NCBI GenBank assembly: GCA_947476145.1
Contig: CANJPH010000005.1
Span: 45,650-109,649, forward strand
Length of the DNA stretch: 64,000 bases
DNA from: Bacteroidota bacterium
GTDB lineage: Bacteria > Bacteroidota > Bacteroidia > Chitinophagales > Chitinophagaceae
Direction: 5' to 3'
Numbering within the stretch: position 1 is the stretch's first letter; the number at the start of each line of letters is the position of its first letter. Below are positions 27,159-36,290 of this stretch, one piece after another. The position numbers and the translations under genes were made by a program. The notes beneath the pieces were generated by a model that did no database searches, had not been told where the DNA came from, and saw nothing but the letters and a program-made list of their open reading frames with translations.

Positions 27159-27192
27159 AAAAAAAGCCACTCATTCGAGTGGCTTTTTTTTT
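27157..27192. terminator. Bidirectional terminator
   Basis: A strong hairpin (AAAGCCACTC, ATTC loop, GAGTGGCTTT) is flanked by nine A and nine T. It serves the 105-residue gene and the convergent coiled-coil gene. Confidence 0.9.
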
Positions 27193-27212
27193 AATATCGT
27201 TGAACGGTATGT

Positions 27213-28136
27213 TTAGAATAAGCTTTTTTTCATTGAGGTTTTGCCTTCTCCAATTTTAAAACCGTTATTATAAACTTCAATTTTGTATTCACCTTCAGTG
27301 AATTTAGCACCTTGTTTAATGTCATAACTAATTGGCAACAGAGAATTTTGCTCATACCTAACGGTCATTTTATTCGCAAACTTCTTTTGACCGTCCTCTC
27401 TTGTAGAAATTGTACCAGCATCAACAACGGTATTGCCATCTGGGCCAAGGATACAAATGTATAAATCTTGTGCTCCACTTGGAGTGATCTTATTTTTGTC
27501 AATTTGGAAGGAAACGCGAATGGTGTTGGCTCTTCTTGTATTATTGGTTTTCTTCTCAGTACCATCGTCTTTTATACGCAAAGCTTCAATGTTAAATGTG
27601 GAGGCGTGTAAAGTAGAGGCAATATCTTGAATTCTTTCTTTTTCCTGAGTAGTTGTATTCAAATTTGTATTTAAAGTAGTGTTTTGCGTAGTCAAATTCT
27701 GATTCTGTGTATTTAACTCTTTATTTTCTGCTTGCGCTTTAGCCAAGTCAGTTGCTAAACTTGAAATTTGACTGTTTAATTCAACAATCATTTTTTTAGC
27801 TTGCTCAATTTCTTTTTCAGTAGCGTTCTTTTTCTTAAGAATAGAGCCAATATTTGATTTTAACTTTCCAATTTCAATGGTTTTGCTTTGCAAATCGCTT
27901 GACATTTCCGTATTGGCAGCTGTTAAAGAATCTACTTTTATGGAAGCAGCATCAAACTGTAATTGGAGTACTTTTTTAGCGCTATCAATCGTTGCAATTT
28001 TGGTATTGCTTTCTGTAGTTAATTCGGCTTTAGTGTTATTCATTGAATAGTTAAAGTAAACCCAAGAGCCAATGATGGCTACAATTAGGATGCCGATAAT
28101 TATTTTATTACTACTACCATTGGTTTCAGAACTCAT
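27213..28136 (-). CDS. Membrane-anchored coiled-coil protein, unknown function
   Basis: A 307-residue protein. A single membrane segment lies near residues 12-28 (IIIGILIVAIIGSWVYF) with a short cytoplasmic tail. A coiled coil follows, rich in Lys, Glu, Asn and Gln (about 35-170), including Asn/Thr-rich repeats around residues 140-165. The C-terminal domain of about 130 residues is probably beta-rich (IRVSFQIDKNKI, DLYICILGPDGN, GEYKIEVYNNG). The architecture suggests a periplasmic strut or sensor presenting the C-terminal domain, but no function is assigned. It is a single gene with its own promoter-like element and a terminator. Confidence 0.75.
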   Translation of the reverse strand: MSSETNGSSNKIIIGILIVAIIGSWVYFNYSMNNTKAELTTESNTKIATIDSAKKVLQLQFDAASIKVDSLTAANTEMSSDLQSKTIEIGKLKSNIGSILKKKNATEKEIEQAKKMIVELNSQISSLATDLAKAQAENKELNTQNQNLTTQNTTLNTNLNTTTQEKERIQDIASTLHASTFNIEALRIKDDGTEKKTNNTRRANTIRVSFQIDKNKITPSGAQDLYICILGPDGNTVVDAGTISTREDGQKKFANKMTVRYEQNSLLPISYDIKQGAKFTEGEYKIEVYNNGFKIGEGKTSMKKSLF

Positions 28137-28158
28137 ATTTTTCTTTTTATATTGGTCT

Positions 28159-28189
28159 CAAATCTACAAAAAATGGGGCATATTTTAAA
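28159..28189 (-). promoter_or_regulatory. Promoter of the coiled-coil membrane protein gene
   Basis: On the minus strand TTTA, 19 bases, TAGATTTG: the -7 is a full match and the -33 matches three of four bases. The start codon is 22 bases downstream. Confidence 0.55.
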
Positions 28190-28248
28190 AATTTGATTTT
28201 TTTAGCTCCATTTTAACACAACGCAGACATGATTCAATATCTTTGAGC

Positions 28249-29259
28249 ATGCCCATTTCTAAAATAATATCTAATTGGAAAAAGAATGTTTTTGATGCTG
28301 TCTATTGGTTAGAAGGGGAAGAACCTTTTTATATAGATCAAGTAGTTGACTATGCTGAAAAACATTTGTTAGTTGAATCAGAACAGGCATTTAATCTTTC
28401 TATTTTTTATGGTAAGGATGCGGATTGGGCACAAGTAATGAATGCATGTAAACGTTACCCCGTATTTGCAGAAAAACAAGTAGTGATTTTAAAAGAGGCG
28501 CAACAAATGAATCAACTTGAGAAGTTGGTTTCTTATATCGAAAATCCATTAAGCTCTACCATTTTTATTGTTGCACATAAGGATAAAAATGTGGACGGCA
28601 GATCGACTTTAGCCAAGTTGTTAAAAACGAAGGCGGTAGTGGTGACTACCAAAAAAATGTATGACAATAAACTTCCAGAATGGGTGAATGGGTGGGTCTC
28701 TGAAAGAGGGTATCAAATTAGTCCAAAAGCGGTTCAAATTATCGTGGATCATATTGGAAATGATTTAAGTAGAATACAAAATGAATTGGAAAAACTGATT
28801 GTAAATTTAGGGGATCGTAAAAAAATGACAGAGGATGATATTGAAAAGTATATTGGCATAAGTAAAGAGTACAATGCTTTCGAATTTCAAGATGCAGTGG
28901 CGCAAAGAAACTTTTCAAAATCAATTAAAATGATTCAATATTTTGAATCTAATAATAAAGCAGCACCTATTCAATTAATACTACCTACTTTGTATGCTTT
29001 CTTTAGTAAATTATATGCGGTGTATGGATTGGGTACCAATGATGAAAGAAGAATAGCGAGTGAAGTAGGCATTCCTCCTTTTTTAGTGAAAAATTATATG
29101 GCGGCTTCCCGGAATTACCCTTACGGGAAAGTGGAACAAATACTATTGTTAATACAAGAATATAATTTAAAAGTAATTGGCATTAATAATGCCGACAACA
29201 CGGACGGGGACTTGTTAAAAGAATTGGTGATTAAGATAATGGATACGCCTGCAAAATAG
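28249..29259 (+). CDS. holA: DNA polymerase III subunit delta
   Basis: A 336-residue clamp-loader delta subunit. The N-terminal region has WLEGEEPFYIDQVVDYAEKH (about 22-41), followed by the AAA-like fold without a functional Walker motif and a helical collar domain towards the C-terminus. Delta opens the beta sliding clamp during loading. I start it at ATG 28249; an in-frame TTG sits two codons earlier. TATCTTTG at 28238-28245 matches a -7 element but is so near the ATG that it would make the message leaderless. Its 3' end overlaps the convergent ribF by 29 bases. Confidence 0.85.
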   Translation: MPISKIISNWKKNVFDAVYWLEGEEPFYIDQVVDYAEKHLLVESEQAFNLSIFYGKDADWAQVMNACKRYPVFAEKQVVILKEAQQMNQLEKLVSYIENPLSSTIFIVAHKDKNVDGRSTLAKLLKTKAVVVTTKKMYDNKLPEWVNGWVSERGYQISPKAVQIIVDHIGNDLSRIQNELEKLIVNLGDRKKMTEDDIEKYIGISKEYNAFEFQDAVAQRNFSKSIKMIQYFESNNKAAPIQLILPTLYAFFSKLYAVYGLGTNDERRIASEVGIPPFLVKNYMAASRNYPYGKVEQILLLIQEYNLKVIGINNADNTDGDLLKELVIKIMDTPAK

Positions 29260-30181
29260 ATTTTGCCGAATACACATCCTTATTCAATTGCGCCTTAAGC
29301 TCATCTAGTCCGTTGAATTTTACCTCTCCTCGTATATAATCATAAACCATTACGGTAAAGGTTTCCTCGTAAATGTCTGCATCGAAATTGAAAATATTTA
29401 CTTCAATCACTTTTTTATGACCATCTACTGTTGGACGTACACCTATATTCATCATGCCCTCTAATATGCGTTCACCAAAACATGCCCCTTTCACTCTGAC
29501 AGCGTAAACGCCATTGGACGGAATTAATTTTTCTTCATCATTAATATGTAGGTTGGCAGTAGGAAAACCAATGGTGCGGCCAATTTGATTGCCCCTTACT
29601 ACAAAGCCATCAAAAAAGTAGGCGTATCCTAATAGCTCGTTGGCTTTTGCAATATTTTTTTCTAAAAGATATTCTCTAATATGCGTTGAGCTAATTATTT
29701 CATCTCCAATTAATTGTTCATTTATTTGCTCTACGATGAATCCAAGCTGTTGACCATAATTTTGAAGCATTTCAAAATTACCTAGACGACCTTTTCCAAA
29801 ACGGTGATCATATCCAACGATAATAGTATGTGGGTGAAAATGGGCTACTAGAAATTCTTGTAAATAAGCTTCTGCGGTCAAATTGGAAAAGTGATAATCA
29901 AATGGGACTACCACTAAATGGTCAATGCCTAATTGGTCTAATAATTTAATTCTTTCGTTTAAACTTGTCAATTGTTTAATCTCTCCAGGAACGGAAGAAG
30001 TTATTTTGCGAGGATGTGGATGAAAAGTAATAATGATGGTTTCGCCTTCAATTGATTGCGCAATTTCCTGCATTCTAATGATGATTTTTTGATGCCCTCT
30101 ATGCACCCCGTCAAACGCGCCTGTTGTAATCACCCCATGCTTAAATGGGGGCAAATCCTGTAAATTATAATGAACCTTCAT
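29231..30181 (-). CDS. ribF: Bifunctional riboflavin kinase/FAD synthetase
   Basis: A 316-residue enzyme making FMN and FAD from riboflavin. The N-terminal adenylyltransferase domain shows TTGAFDGVHRGHQ (residues 19-31) and the C-terminal kinase domain shows GRTIGFPTANLH near residue 200. The gene is divergent from purM with only 68 bases between the start codons, where two promoter elements overlap. Its 3' end runs 29 bases into holA on the other strand. Confidence 0.93.
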   Translation of the reverse strand: MKVHYNLQDLPPFKHGVITTGAFDGVHRGHQKIIIRMQEIAQSIEGETIIITFHPHPRKITSSVPGEIKQLTSLNERIKLLDQLGIDHLVVVPFDYHFSNLTAEAYLQEFLVAHFHPHTIIVGYDHRFGKGRLGNFEMLQNYGQQLGFIVEQINEQLIGDEIISSTHIREYLLEKNIAKANELLGYAYFFDGFVVRGNQIGRTIGFPTANLHINDEEKLIPSNGVYAVRVKGACFGERILEGMMNIGVRPTVDGHKKVIEVNIFNFDADIYEETFTVMVYDYIRGEVKFNGLDELKAQLNKDVYSAKSILQAYPLS

Positions 30182-30202
30182 CTTCTATTGCTAAATATGG
30201 CA

Positions 30203-30210
30203 CAAATGTA
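30203..30210 (-). promoter_or_regulatory. Candidate -7 element of the ribF promoter
   Basis: On the minus strand TACATTTG fits TAnnTTTG, 21 bases before the ribF start. Polymerase bound here would cover the purM -7 element at 30220-30227. Confidence 0.45.
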
Positions 30211-30219
30211 AAACAATTG

Positions 30220-30227
30220 TACCTTTG
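30220..30227 (+). promoter_or_regulatory. Candidate -7 element of the purM promoter
   Basis: TACCTTTG fits TAnnTTTG and lies 22 bases before the purM start at 30250. Its -33 region would fall on the ribF -7 element and transcription start. Confidence 0.5.
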
Positions 30228-30249
30228 TAGTCCAAATCAATTTAAGTTC

Positions 30250-31428
30250 ATGTCATTGTATGCCCAACGCGGAGTATCCGCTCAAAAAGAAGAAGTACAC
30301 GCAGCTATCCAAAATTTAGATCAAGGCCTGTATCCCAATGCTTTTTGTAAGTTGTATGCCGACTTTTTAGGGGGACAATCGGACTATATTAATATCATGC
30401 ATGCCGATGGCGCAGGTACCAAGAGTATTTTAGCCTATATCTATTGGAAAGAAACTGGAGATGCAAGTGTTTGGAAAGGAATCGCACAGGATGCGATCGC
30501 AATGAATTTAGACGATTTATTATGTGTGGGTATATACGATCAAATACTTTTTTCTTCTACCATTGATCGGAATAAATCGGTGATTACTGGCGAAGTATTA
30601 AGTCAAGTAATTAATGGAACGCAGGACTTTTTCAATACTTTAAAAACATACGGAGTAAATATCGAATTCTTGGGTGGCGAAACTGCTGATGTTGGAGATG
30701 TGGTAAGAACGATTGCAGTAAATGGAACCATGACAGCAAGATGGCCAAAGTCTAAATTAATAACCAATGACCTGATCGCCCCAGGTCAAGTAATTGTGGG
30801 CTTCTCAAGCCATGGTAAAGCGAATTATGAAACCGAATATAATAGCGGCCTTGGAAGTAATGGCTTAACTAGTGCTAGACATGATGTATTAAGTAAGGAA
30901 TATGCCACTAAGTATCCAGAAACTTTTGAATCTACTTTGTCTGATAGTGTTGTTTATATAGGCAAGAATAAGGTTACAGATCAGATGGACATTCCAGGAT
31001 TCGGGAATATTGCTGTGGGCAAATTATTATTAAGTCCTACTAGAACCTATGCCCCTTTGGTGAAAGCCATTTTAACGGAGCATTTTGAGGCAGTAAAGGG
31101 GATGATTCATTGCAGTGGCGGGGGTCAAACCAAATGCATGAAATACCTTCCAGGCAATATGCGTATCATAAAGGATAACTTTATGCCTATTCCGCCCATC
31201 TTTTCATTAATACAAGCTAATTCGGGTGCCAATGCACGTGAAATGTACCAAGTATTTAATATGGGTCACCGGTTAGAAATATTCACAACCTCTGATCAAG
31301 CCGAAAATTTAATTTCAATTGCAACATCATTAGGTATTGATTCACAAGTAATTGGAAGGGTAGAAGCTTGTCAAACCAAAGAACTGGTTTTAAAAGGTGA
31401 TTTTGGACAAGAGGTATTTACCTATTAA
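30250..31428 (+). CDS. purM: Phosphoribosylformylglycinamidine cyclo-ligase
   Basis: A 392-residue AIR synthetase, step 5 of purine synthesis. The glycine-rich and metal/ATP-binding segments include MHADGAGTKS, AMNLDDLLCVG and FLGGETADVGDVVRT, the last being the family signature. It is the longer Bacteroidota form (E. coli PurM has about 345 residues). I start it at ATG 30250 (MSLYAQRG), because a longer in-frame extension would begin within ribF and across the promoter. The ABC ATPase gene follows after 49 bases. Confidence 0.9.
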   Translation: MSLYAQRGVSAQKEEVHAAIQNLDQGLYPNAFCKLYADFLGGQSDYINIMHADGAGTKSILAYIYWKETGDASVWKGIAQDAIAMNLDDLLCVGIYDQILFSSTIDRNKSVITGEVLSQVINGTQDFFNTLKTYGVNIEFLGGETADVGDVVRTIAVNGTMTARWPKSKLITNDLIAPGQVIVGFSSHGKANYETEYNSGLGSNGLTSARHDVLSKEYATKYPETFESTLSDSVVYIGKNKVTDQMDIPGFGNIAVGKLLLSPTRTYAPLVKAILTEHFEAVKGMIHCSGGGQTKCMKYLPGNMRIIKDNFMPIPPIFSLIQANSGANAREMYQVFNMGHRLEIFTTSDQAENLISIATSLGIDSQVIGRVEACQTKELVLKGDFGQEVFTY

Positions 31429-31477
31429 CTTTAAAGCACTAATTGAAATAGAAAAGAACAATTTATAAAATACAAAT

Positions 31478-32152
31478 ATGTCAGAAGTCCTTGTTAATTT
31501 AGAAAATGCCAATATATACCAAAGTGGTAGCTTAATCCTTCAGGATGTAAATTTCAAAGTAGAGACCGGTGAATTTGTGTATTTGGTAGGTAAAACCGGT
31601 ACTGGTAAAAGCAGCCTATTAAAAACCCTATATGGAGAAATTACACTTACCGAAGGAACAGGTAACGTTGTTGGTTATAATTTAAAGGATATGACATGGA
31701 AAACCCTTCCTTTTTTAAGAAGAAATTTGGGGGTTGTATTCCAGGACTTTCAATTGCTTACGGATAGAAATGTGCATGAGAACCTACGTTTTGTATTAAA
31801 AGCTACGGGTTGGCAAGACGAAGCCTTAATTGAGCAAAAAATAAATGATGTATTGGCCAAAGTGGGTCTTCAGAATAAGGGCTTTAAAATGACATTTGAA
31901 ATGAGTGGTGGTGAACAACAAAGGGTGGATATTGCGAGAGCTTTGCTTAACTCCCCTAAATTAATTTTAGCCGACGAGCCTACGGGTAGTTTGGATCCAG
32001 AAACCAGCGACGAAATTATACAATTGTTATTCCAAATAGCCAAGGATGATGGGACTGCCATTGTGATGGCTACCCATGATTATATGGTGGTGAATAAGTT
32101 CCCTTCTCGCACTTTAACTACTGAGGGTGGGCGACTTGTTAGTAAGGCCTAA
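31478..32152 (+). CDS. ftsE: FtsE-like ABC transporter ATPase
   Basis: A 224-residue ABC ATPase with Walker A GKTGTGKS (38-45), the Q-loop VFQDFQLL, the signature MSGGEQQRVDIARAL (142-156), Walker B LILADE (162-167) and the H-loop ATHDY. The close fit to FtsE (including RRNLGVVFQDF) suggests it works with FtsX to control peptidoglycan hydrolases at the septum. No ftsX-like permease gene adjoins it, as is common in Bacteroidota. A LolD-type exporter ATPase is the alternative. Confidence 0.8.
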   Translation: MSEVLVNLENANIYQSGSLILQDVNFKVETGEFVYLVGKTGTGKSSLLKTLYGEITLTEGTGNVVGYNLKDMTWKTLPFLRRNLGVVFQDFQLLTDRNVHENLRFVLKATGWQDEALIEQKINDVLAKVGLQNKGFKMTFEMSGGEQQRVDIARALLNSPKLILADEPTGSLDPETSDEIIQLLFQIAKDDGTAIVMATHDYMVVNKFPSRTLTTEGGRLVSKA

Positions 32153-32229
32153 TTTTCCCACAATTGTGCACAAAATGCTCACTTTTGCTTGATTTATACT
32201 GTCTTTTTCTTATGTTCGCAGACATTTAA

Positions 32230-32235
32230 AAGGAG
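32230..32235 (+). promoter_or_regulatory. Strong ribosome-binding site of smc
   Basis: AAGGAG lies 8 bases before a GTG start. Most genes in this window lack such a sequence, so it supports the GTG as the true start. Confidence 0.65.
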
Positions 32236-32243
32236 ATATAAAA

Positions 32244-35200
32244 GTGAGACTAAAGTCATTAGAAATCAAAGGGTTCAAGAGTTTTGCTGATAAAACCATC
32301 GTTACTTTTGACGAGGGTATTACAGGTATTATAGGACCAAACGGTTGTGGTAAAAGTAATATCATCGATTCTATCAGATGGGTTATTGGAGAACAAAAAA
32401 TTTCTGCATTAAGATCAGAGAATTTGGATTCTCTTGTTTTTAACGGAAGTAAAACAAGAAGTGCAAGTAGTATGGCCGAAGTGAGCCTTACTTTTGAAAA
32501 TACAAAAAATTTATTACCAACAGAATTTAGCACCATAACGGTAACGCGTCGTTTTTATAAAAACGGGGAAAGTGAATATCGTTTAAATGATGTGGCATGT
32601 CGTTTGAAAGACATCCATAATTTATTTTTAGATACAGGGGTAAGTACCGATAGCTATGCCATTATAGAATTAGGCATGGTGGATGATATTATCAAGGATA
32701 AAGATAATAGTCGTCGACGTATGTTAGAGCAAGCTGCAGGAATTACCATTTATAAAGTTAGAAAGAAAGAGGCCAAGAATAAATTAGATGCTACCGAACA
32801 GGATTTGTCAAGGATTGAAGATTTGTTATTTGAAATCAATAACCAATTAAAAACTTTAGAGAATCAAGCGAAAAAAGCAGAGAAGTATTTTGAAATTAAG
32901 AAGGACTATCAAGAAACTGCAATTGAGTTAGCCATTGCTTCTTTGGAGGGCTTTAATTTAAGCTACAAGGAACTTACCGGGCAACAAGAAACAGAAACAG
33001 ATAAGAAAATTCAATTAGAAGCACAGATTGCATTGGAAGAAGCGGCTTTGGAGCAGGAGCGTTTGATATTTATTGAAAAAGAGAAAGGCTTACAAAGTTT
33101 GCAACAAACCTTTAATGAAAAATTACAGGTTTTAAGAACTAAAGAAAACGATAAAAATTTAGCAGCACAAAGATTAACTTACTTAAGCGACAAGGAAACT
33201 AACTTACAAGAATTTTTGGAGCGTGCTGCAGGGCAAGTTAAAACCATTAGCGACTCTATCGAGTACACCAAGCTTCAAGTGGTTGAGGAAGAAAAAATTT
33301 ACAATGACTTTAAAAATAGAGTTGAACAATCTCAAGTTGAATTAACCAACAAGCGCGCTCAGTTTGATGATCAAAGAGCCGTCTTGGATAGTTTGCGTCA
33401 GGAGTATCAACAAATACAAAGAGGTCAGTTTGATGCTGAGAAAAAAGTTGCCGTATCCGATACCTCTATACAAAACGTACAAAGATCTCAAGAACAATTA
33501 GAAGGCGAACAAGCGCATCGTACTTCACAAATAGCAGAGTTGACGGAGCAATTGGCTGCAAAGGAATCCGACTTAGCTACAAAAAAAGCGCATCTTACTA
33601 CTTTACAAGCGCAACATGAAACGGCGAAAGCAAGCATCTTTGAAACACAAGCTGCGTTGGAAGAATTAAGGTCAAAAATGGCAGAGGAATCAAGAACCTT
33701 GGATGCTAAGAAAAATGAATACGATTTATTAAAAAGCTTAGTAGACTCTATGGAAGGTTATCCAGAAAGTGTTAAGTTTTTACATAAGAATACAGGATGG
33801 AATCACAATGCGCCTATTTTATCAGACATTTTATATGTACAAGAACAATATCGCACTGCGGTTGAAAATGTATTAGAACCTTATTTGAATTATTATGTAG
33901 TGAATGATTTGAAAGAAGGAATGCAAGCCGTTCAATTATTGGATGATAATAAAAAAGGAAAAGCAAACTTCTTTTTATTAGATCAATTAACTGGTGCGCA
34001 AGCATCTTCTGCACCTGCAAATACCATTGCTGCCTTGTCGGTAGTAGAAATTGATAGCAAATATGCTGCATTAGCAAATCATTTATTGGGCAATGTATTT
34101 ATTGCAGAAAATGAACAAGCTTTAGCAGCCAATACAAACGGTATTATTTTAGAAAAATCAGGTAAGTACGTAAAAGGAAAATATACTTTAACAGGTGGTA
34201 GTGTTGGATTATTTGAAGGCAAGAAAATTGGCCGCGCTAAGAATTTAGAAAAACTATTAACAGACATTCAAGCACAAGAGTCTGTTGTAAATAATTTAAA
34301 GGAGCAAATTCAAATTAAGCATCATGCTGTGTTGGAATTTAATGAGCTACTTAAGGAAAATGAAATCCGAGCAACAGAGCAGTCTGTTAATACCTTGATT
34401 AATGAAGTTTTTGCGATTAAAAATCGACTGGAAAATTTACAAGCAGCGCACGTTGCAGCAGTTGCCAAATTAGCGGAATATACTGCTAAGGTTAAAGAGG
34501 AGCATGCTGCTATTGCAGATACAAGGGTTGCTTTAGAGGCCTTGAATATTAGCTTACAAGAAACCCAATCGAAATTAGAGTCTATTGAGTTAGCATATCA
34601 AGCTGCTGAACAAGCTTATCATTTGGCTTCGGGTGAATTCAATGAAATGAATTTGCAATTGACCAAACAACAAAGTAAGATTGATTCATTACAACAGGAA
34701 GTAGTGTTTAAAGAAAATCAATTAAATGATTTACATACACAAATTCAAAACAATACAGAACAATTAACCGAGGCTTCAGCAGCCATTGTTGAAAGTCGTG
34801 AACAATTGGCTCAATTAGAGGCAGCATTGGTGGATTTAATTAGAACCAAAGAGGAAGAAGAATTAAAATTGAACGAAGCGGATCAGGCATATTATACCTT
34901 AAGAAACGATCTTCAAGAAAAAGAAAGTGCAGTAAGACAACAAATTAAGTCTAAGGAATTAGTGGATCAAATTATCAATGAGATTAAAGACAAGTTGAAT
35001 AATCTTAAATTACAATTGTCTGGTATGAAAGAGCGTTTGAGTGTAGAATTTAAAGTAGAGTTGGAAGACGTTTTGGAAAAAGGTCGTCAAACTGAAGAAA
35101 CTTTAGAAGAATTACAAGCGAGTGCAGAGAAAATGAAAAAGCGTTTGGAGAATATGGGTGAAGTGAATCCAACGGCGATAGAAGCGTATACCGAGATGAA

Positions 35201-35762
35201 GAAGCGTTATGATTTTATCCTAGAACAAAAGAATGATTTGGTAACGGCTAAAGAAAGTTTGTTATTAACTATTCAAGAAGTAGAAGCAACCGCTAACCAG
35301 GCATTCCTAGAAACATATAATAAGGCAAGGGAAAACTTCCAAAAAGTATTCAAAGCATTATTTACCGAAGAAGATTCTTGTGACTTAATCTTGGTAGACC
35401 CAGATAATTTATCAGAAACAGCAGTAGAGATTGTAGCAAAGCCTAAGGGTAAGCGTCCTTCTTCAATTACACAATTATCAGGAGGAGAGCGTACTTTAAC
35501 AGCTACCGCTATGTTGTTTGCAATTTATCTAATTAAGCCTGCGCCATTCTGTATATTGGATGAGGTAGATGCACCATTAGATGATGCCAACGTAGGTAAG
35601 TTCACGCAAATGATTCAGAAGTTTTCTGATAACTCTCAGTTTATTATTGTTACACACAATAAGCAAACTATGAGTGCTGTGGACGTTATTTATGGGGTAA
35701 CCATGCAAGAGCCGGGGGTAAGTAAGCTGGTTCCTGTAGACTTTAGAAGTTTAAGTAATTAA
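32244..35762 (+). CDS. smc: Chromosome partition protein SMC
   Basis: A 1172-residue SMC ATPase for chromosome condensation and segregation. Walker A is GPNGCGKS (31-38). A long coiled coil (about 170-490) leads to a hinge domain near residues 505-660 (YPESVKFLHKNTGW, then VLEPYLNYYVVND), a second coiled coil returns, and the C-terminal head carries the signature QLSGGERTLTATAML and Walker B FCILDEVDAPLDD. Translation starts at GTG 32244 behind a good Shine-Dalgarno. The partner genes scpA/scpB are not here. Glutamine/alanine-rich coil segments are normal for the family. Confidence 0.95.
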   Translation: MRLKSLEIKGFKSFADKTIVTFDEGITGIIGPNGCGKSNIIDSIRWVIGEQKISALRSENLDSLVFNGSKTRSASSMAEVSLTFENTKNLLPTEFSTITVTRRFYKNGESEYRLNDVACRLKDIHNLFLDTGVSTDSYAIIELGMVDDIIKDKDNSRRRMLEQAAGITIYKVRKKEAKNKLDATEQDLSRIEDLLFEINNQLKTLENQAKKAEKYFEIKKDYQETAIELAIASLEGFNLSYKELTGQQETETDKKIQLEAQIALEEAALEQERLIFIEKEKGLQSLQQTFNEKLQVLRTKENDKNLAAQRLTYLSDKETNLQEFLERAAGQVKTISDSIEYTKLQVVEEEKIYNDFKNRVEQSQVELTNKRAQFDDQRAVLDSLRQEYQQIQRGQFDAEKKVAVSDTSIQNVQRSQEQLEGEQAHRTSQIAELTEQLAAKESDLATKKAHLTTLQAQHETAKASIFETQAALEELRSKMAEESRTLDAKKNEYDLLKSLVDSMEGYPESVKFLHKNTGWNHNAPILSDILYVQEQYRTAVENVLEPYLNYYVVNDLKEGMQAVQLLDDNKKGKANFFLLDQLTGAQASSAPANTIAALSVVEIDSKYAALANHLLGNVFIAENEQALAANTNGIILEKSGKYVKGKYTLTGGSVGLFEGKKIGRAKNLEKLLTDIQAQESVVNNLKEQIQIKHHAVLEFNELLKENEIRATEQSVNTLINEVFAIKNRLENLQAAHVAAVAKLAEYTAKVKEEHAAIADTRVALEALNISLQETQSKLESIELAYQAAEQAYHLASGEFNEMNLQLTKQQSKIDSLQQEVVFKENQLNDLHTQIQNNTEQLTEASAAIVESREQLAQLEAALVDLIRTKEEEELKLNEADQAYYTLRNDLQEKESAVRQQIKSKELVDQIINEIKDKLNNLKLQLSGMKERLSVEFKVELEDVLEKGRQTEETLEELQASAEKMKKRLENMGEVNPTAIEAYTEMKKRYDFILEQKNDLVTAKESLLLTIQEVEATANQAFLETYNKARENFQKVFKALFTEEDSCDLILVDPDNLSETAVEIVAKPKGKRPSSITQLSGGERTLTATAMLFAIYLIKPAPFCILDEVDAPLDDANVGKFTQMIQKFSDNSQFIIVTHNKQTMSAVDVIYGVTMQEPGVSKLVPVDFRSLSN

Positions 35763-35783
35763 AATATATTATAAATTCGCTTT

Positions 35784-35818
35784 AAGAGTCCTTGGTAGCA
35801 ATACTAGGGGCTCTTTTA
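35784..35818 (+). terminator. Weak intrinsic terminator after smc
   Basis: AAGAGTCCT pairs with GGGGCTCTT (two G-T pairs) across a 15-base loop, followed by TTTT. Confidence 0.5.
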
Positions 35819-35835
35819 ATTTGGAACCTGTTAAA

Positions 35836-36252
35836 ATGATTAAATCATCTATCATATTATTTCTCACTTGCTTTTTTCTTTACCTACCATTTAGTAGGGA
35901 GCCGGATTATTTTGATAGCGAAATAGCGCCTGCTATGATTATTTCAAGAGGAGACTCTATTGTTGCAGTTTACAATGAATTTGGAAAGCCCTATGCATTA
36001 AAATTAGACAAGCAACAGTATGGGCTTAAAATAGGACAACAAGTAGAAGTGATTTATGAATTAAGACATCCCGAAAAAGCGGCTATCAATAAAGCTTGGG
36101 GATATTGGTTTATTGTAAAAGAAATGGCCTGGTCTTTTGGTATATTTTCCGTTTTGTTAGGAGTTGCTTATGCCACTACCAATAAGCCACATCCCGATGC
36201 ATTGGCCGAACAATTAAGCTTTAAAGAAGAGGTCAAAACTAAATACCAATAA
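35836..36252 (+). CDS. Small membrane protein, DUF3592-like
   Basis: A 138-residue protein. It has a hydrophobic N-terminal segment (IILFLTCFFLYLPF) and a second one near residues 95-115 (WSFGIFSVLLGVAYA), with a soluble region of about 65 residues between them. The loop pattern, a small beta domain followed by GQQVEVIYELRHPEKAAINKAWGYWF, recalls DUF3592 proteins of unknown function. I start it at ATG 35836 rather than the TTG at 35821. It faces smpB. Confidence 0.65.
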   Translation: MIKSSIILFLTCFFLYLPFSREPDYFDSEIAPAMIISRGDSIVAVYNEFGKPYALKLDKQQYGLKIGQQVEVIYELRHPEKAAINKAWGYWFIVKEMAWSFGIFSVLLGVAYATTNKPHPDALAEQLSFKEEVKTKYQ

Positions 36253-36290
36253 TATTTTTAATGCTTATGATGGTAGCTATGCATTTGTAA

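Noticed and set aside
28238..28245. holA promoter -7 element listed as a feature
   Set aside because: TATCTTTG fits, but it is only 3 bases from the ATG and has no -33; kept only as part of the leaderless-transcript observation.
30145..30249. 35-residue N-terminal extension of PurM
   Set aside because: It would begin inside ribF and cross both promoter elements; the conserved protein begins at MSLYAQRG.
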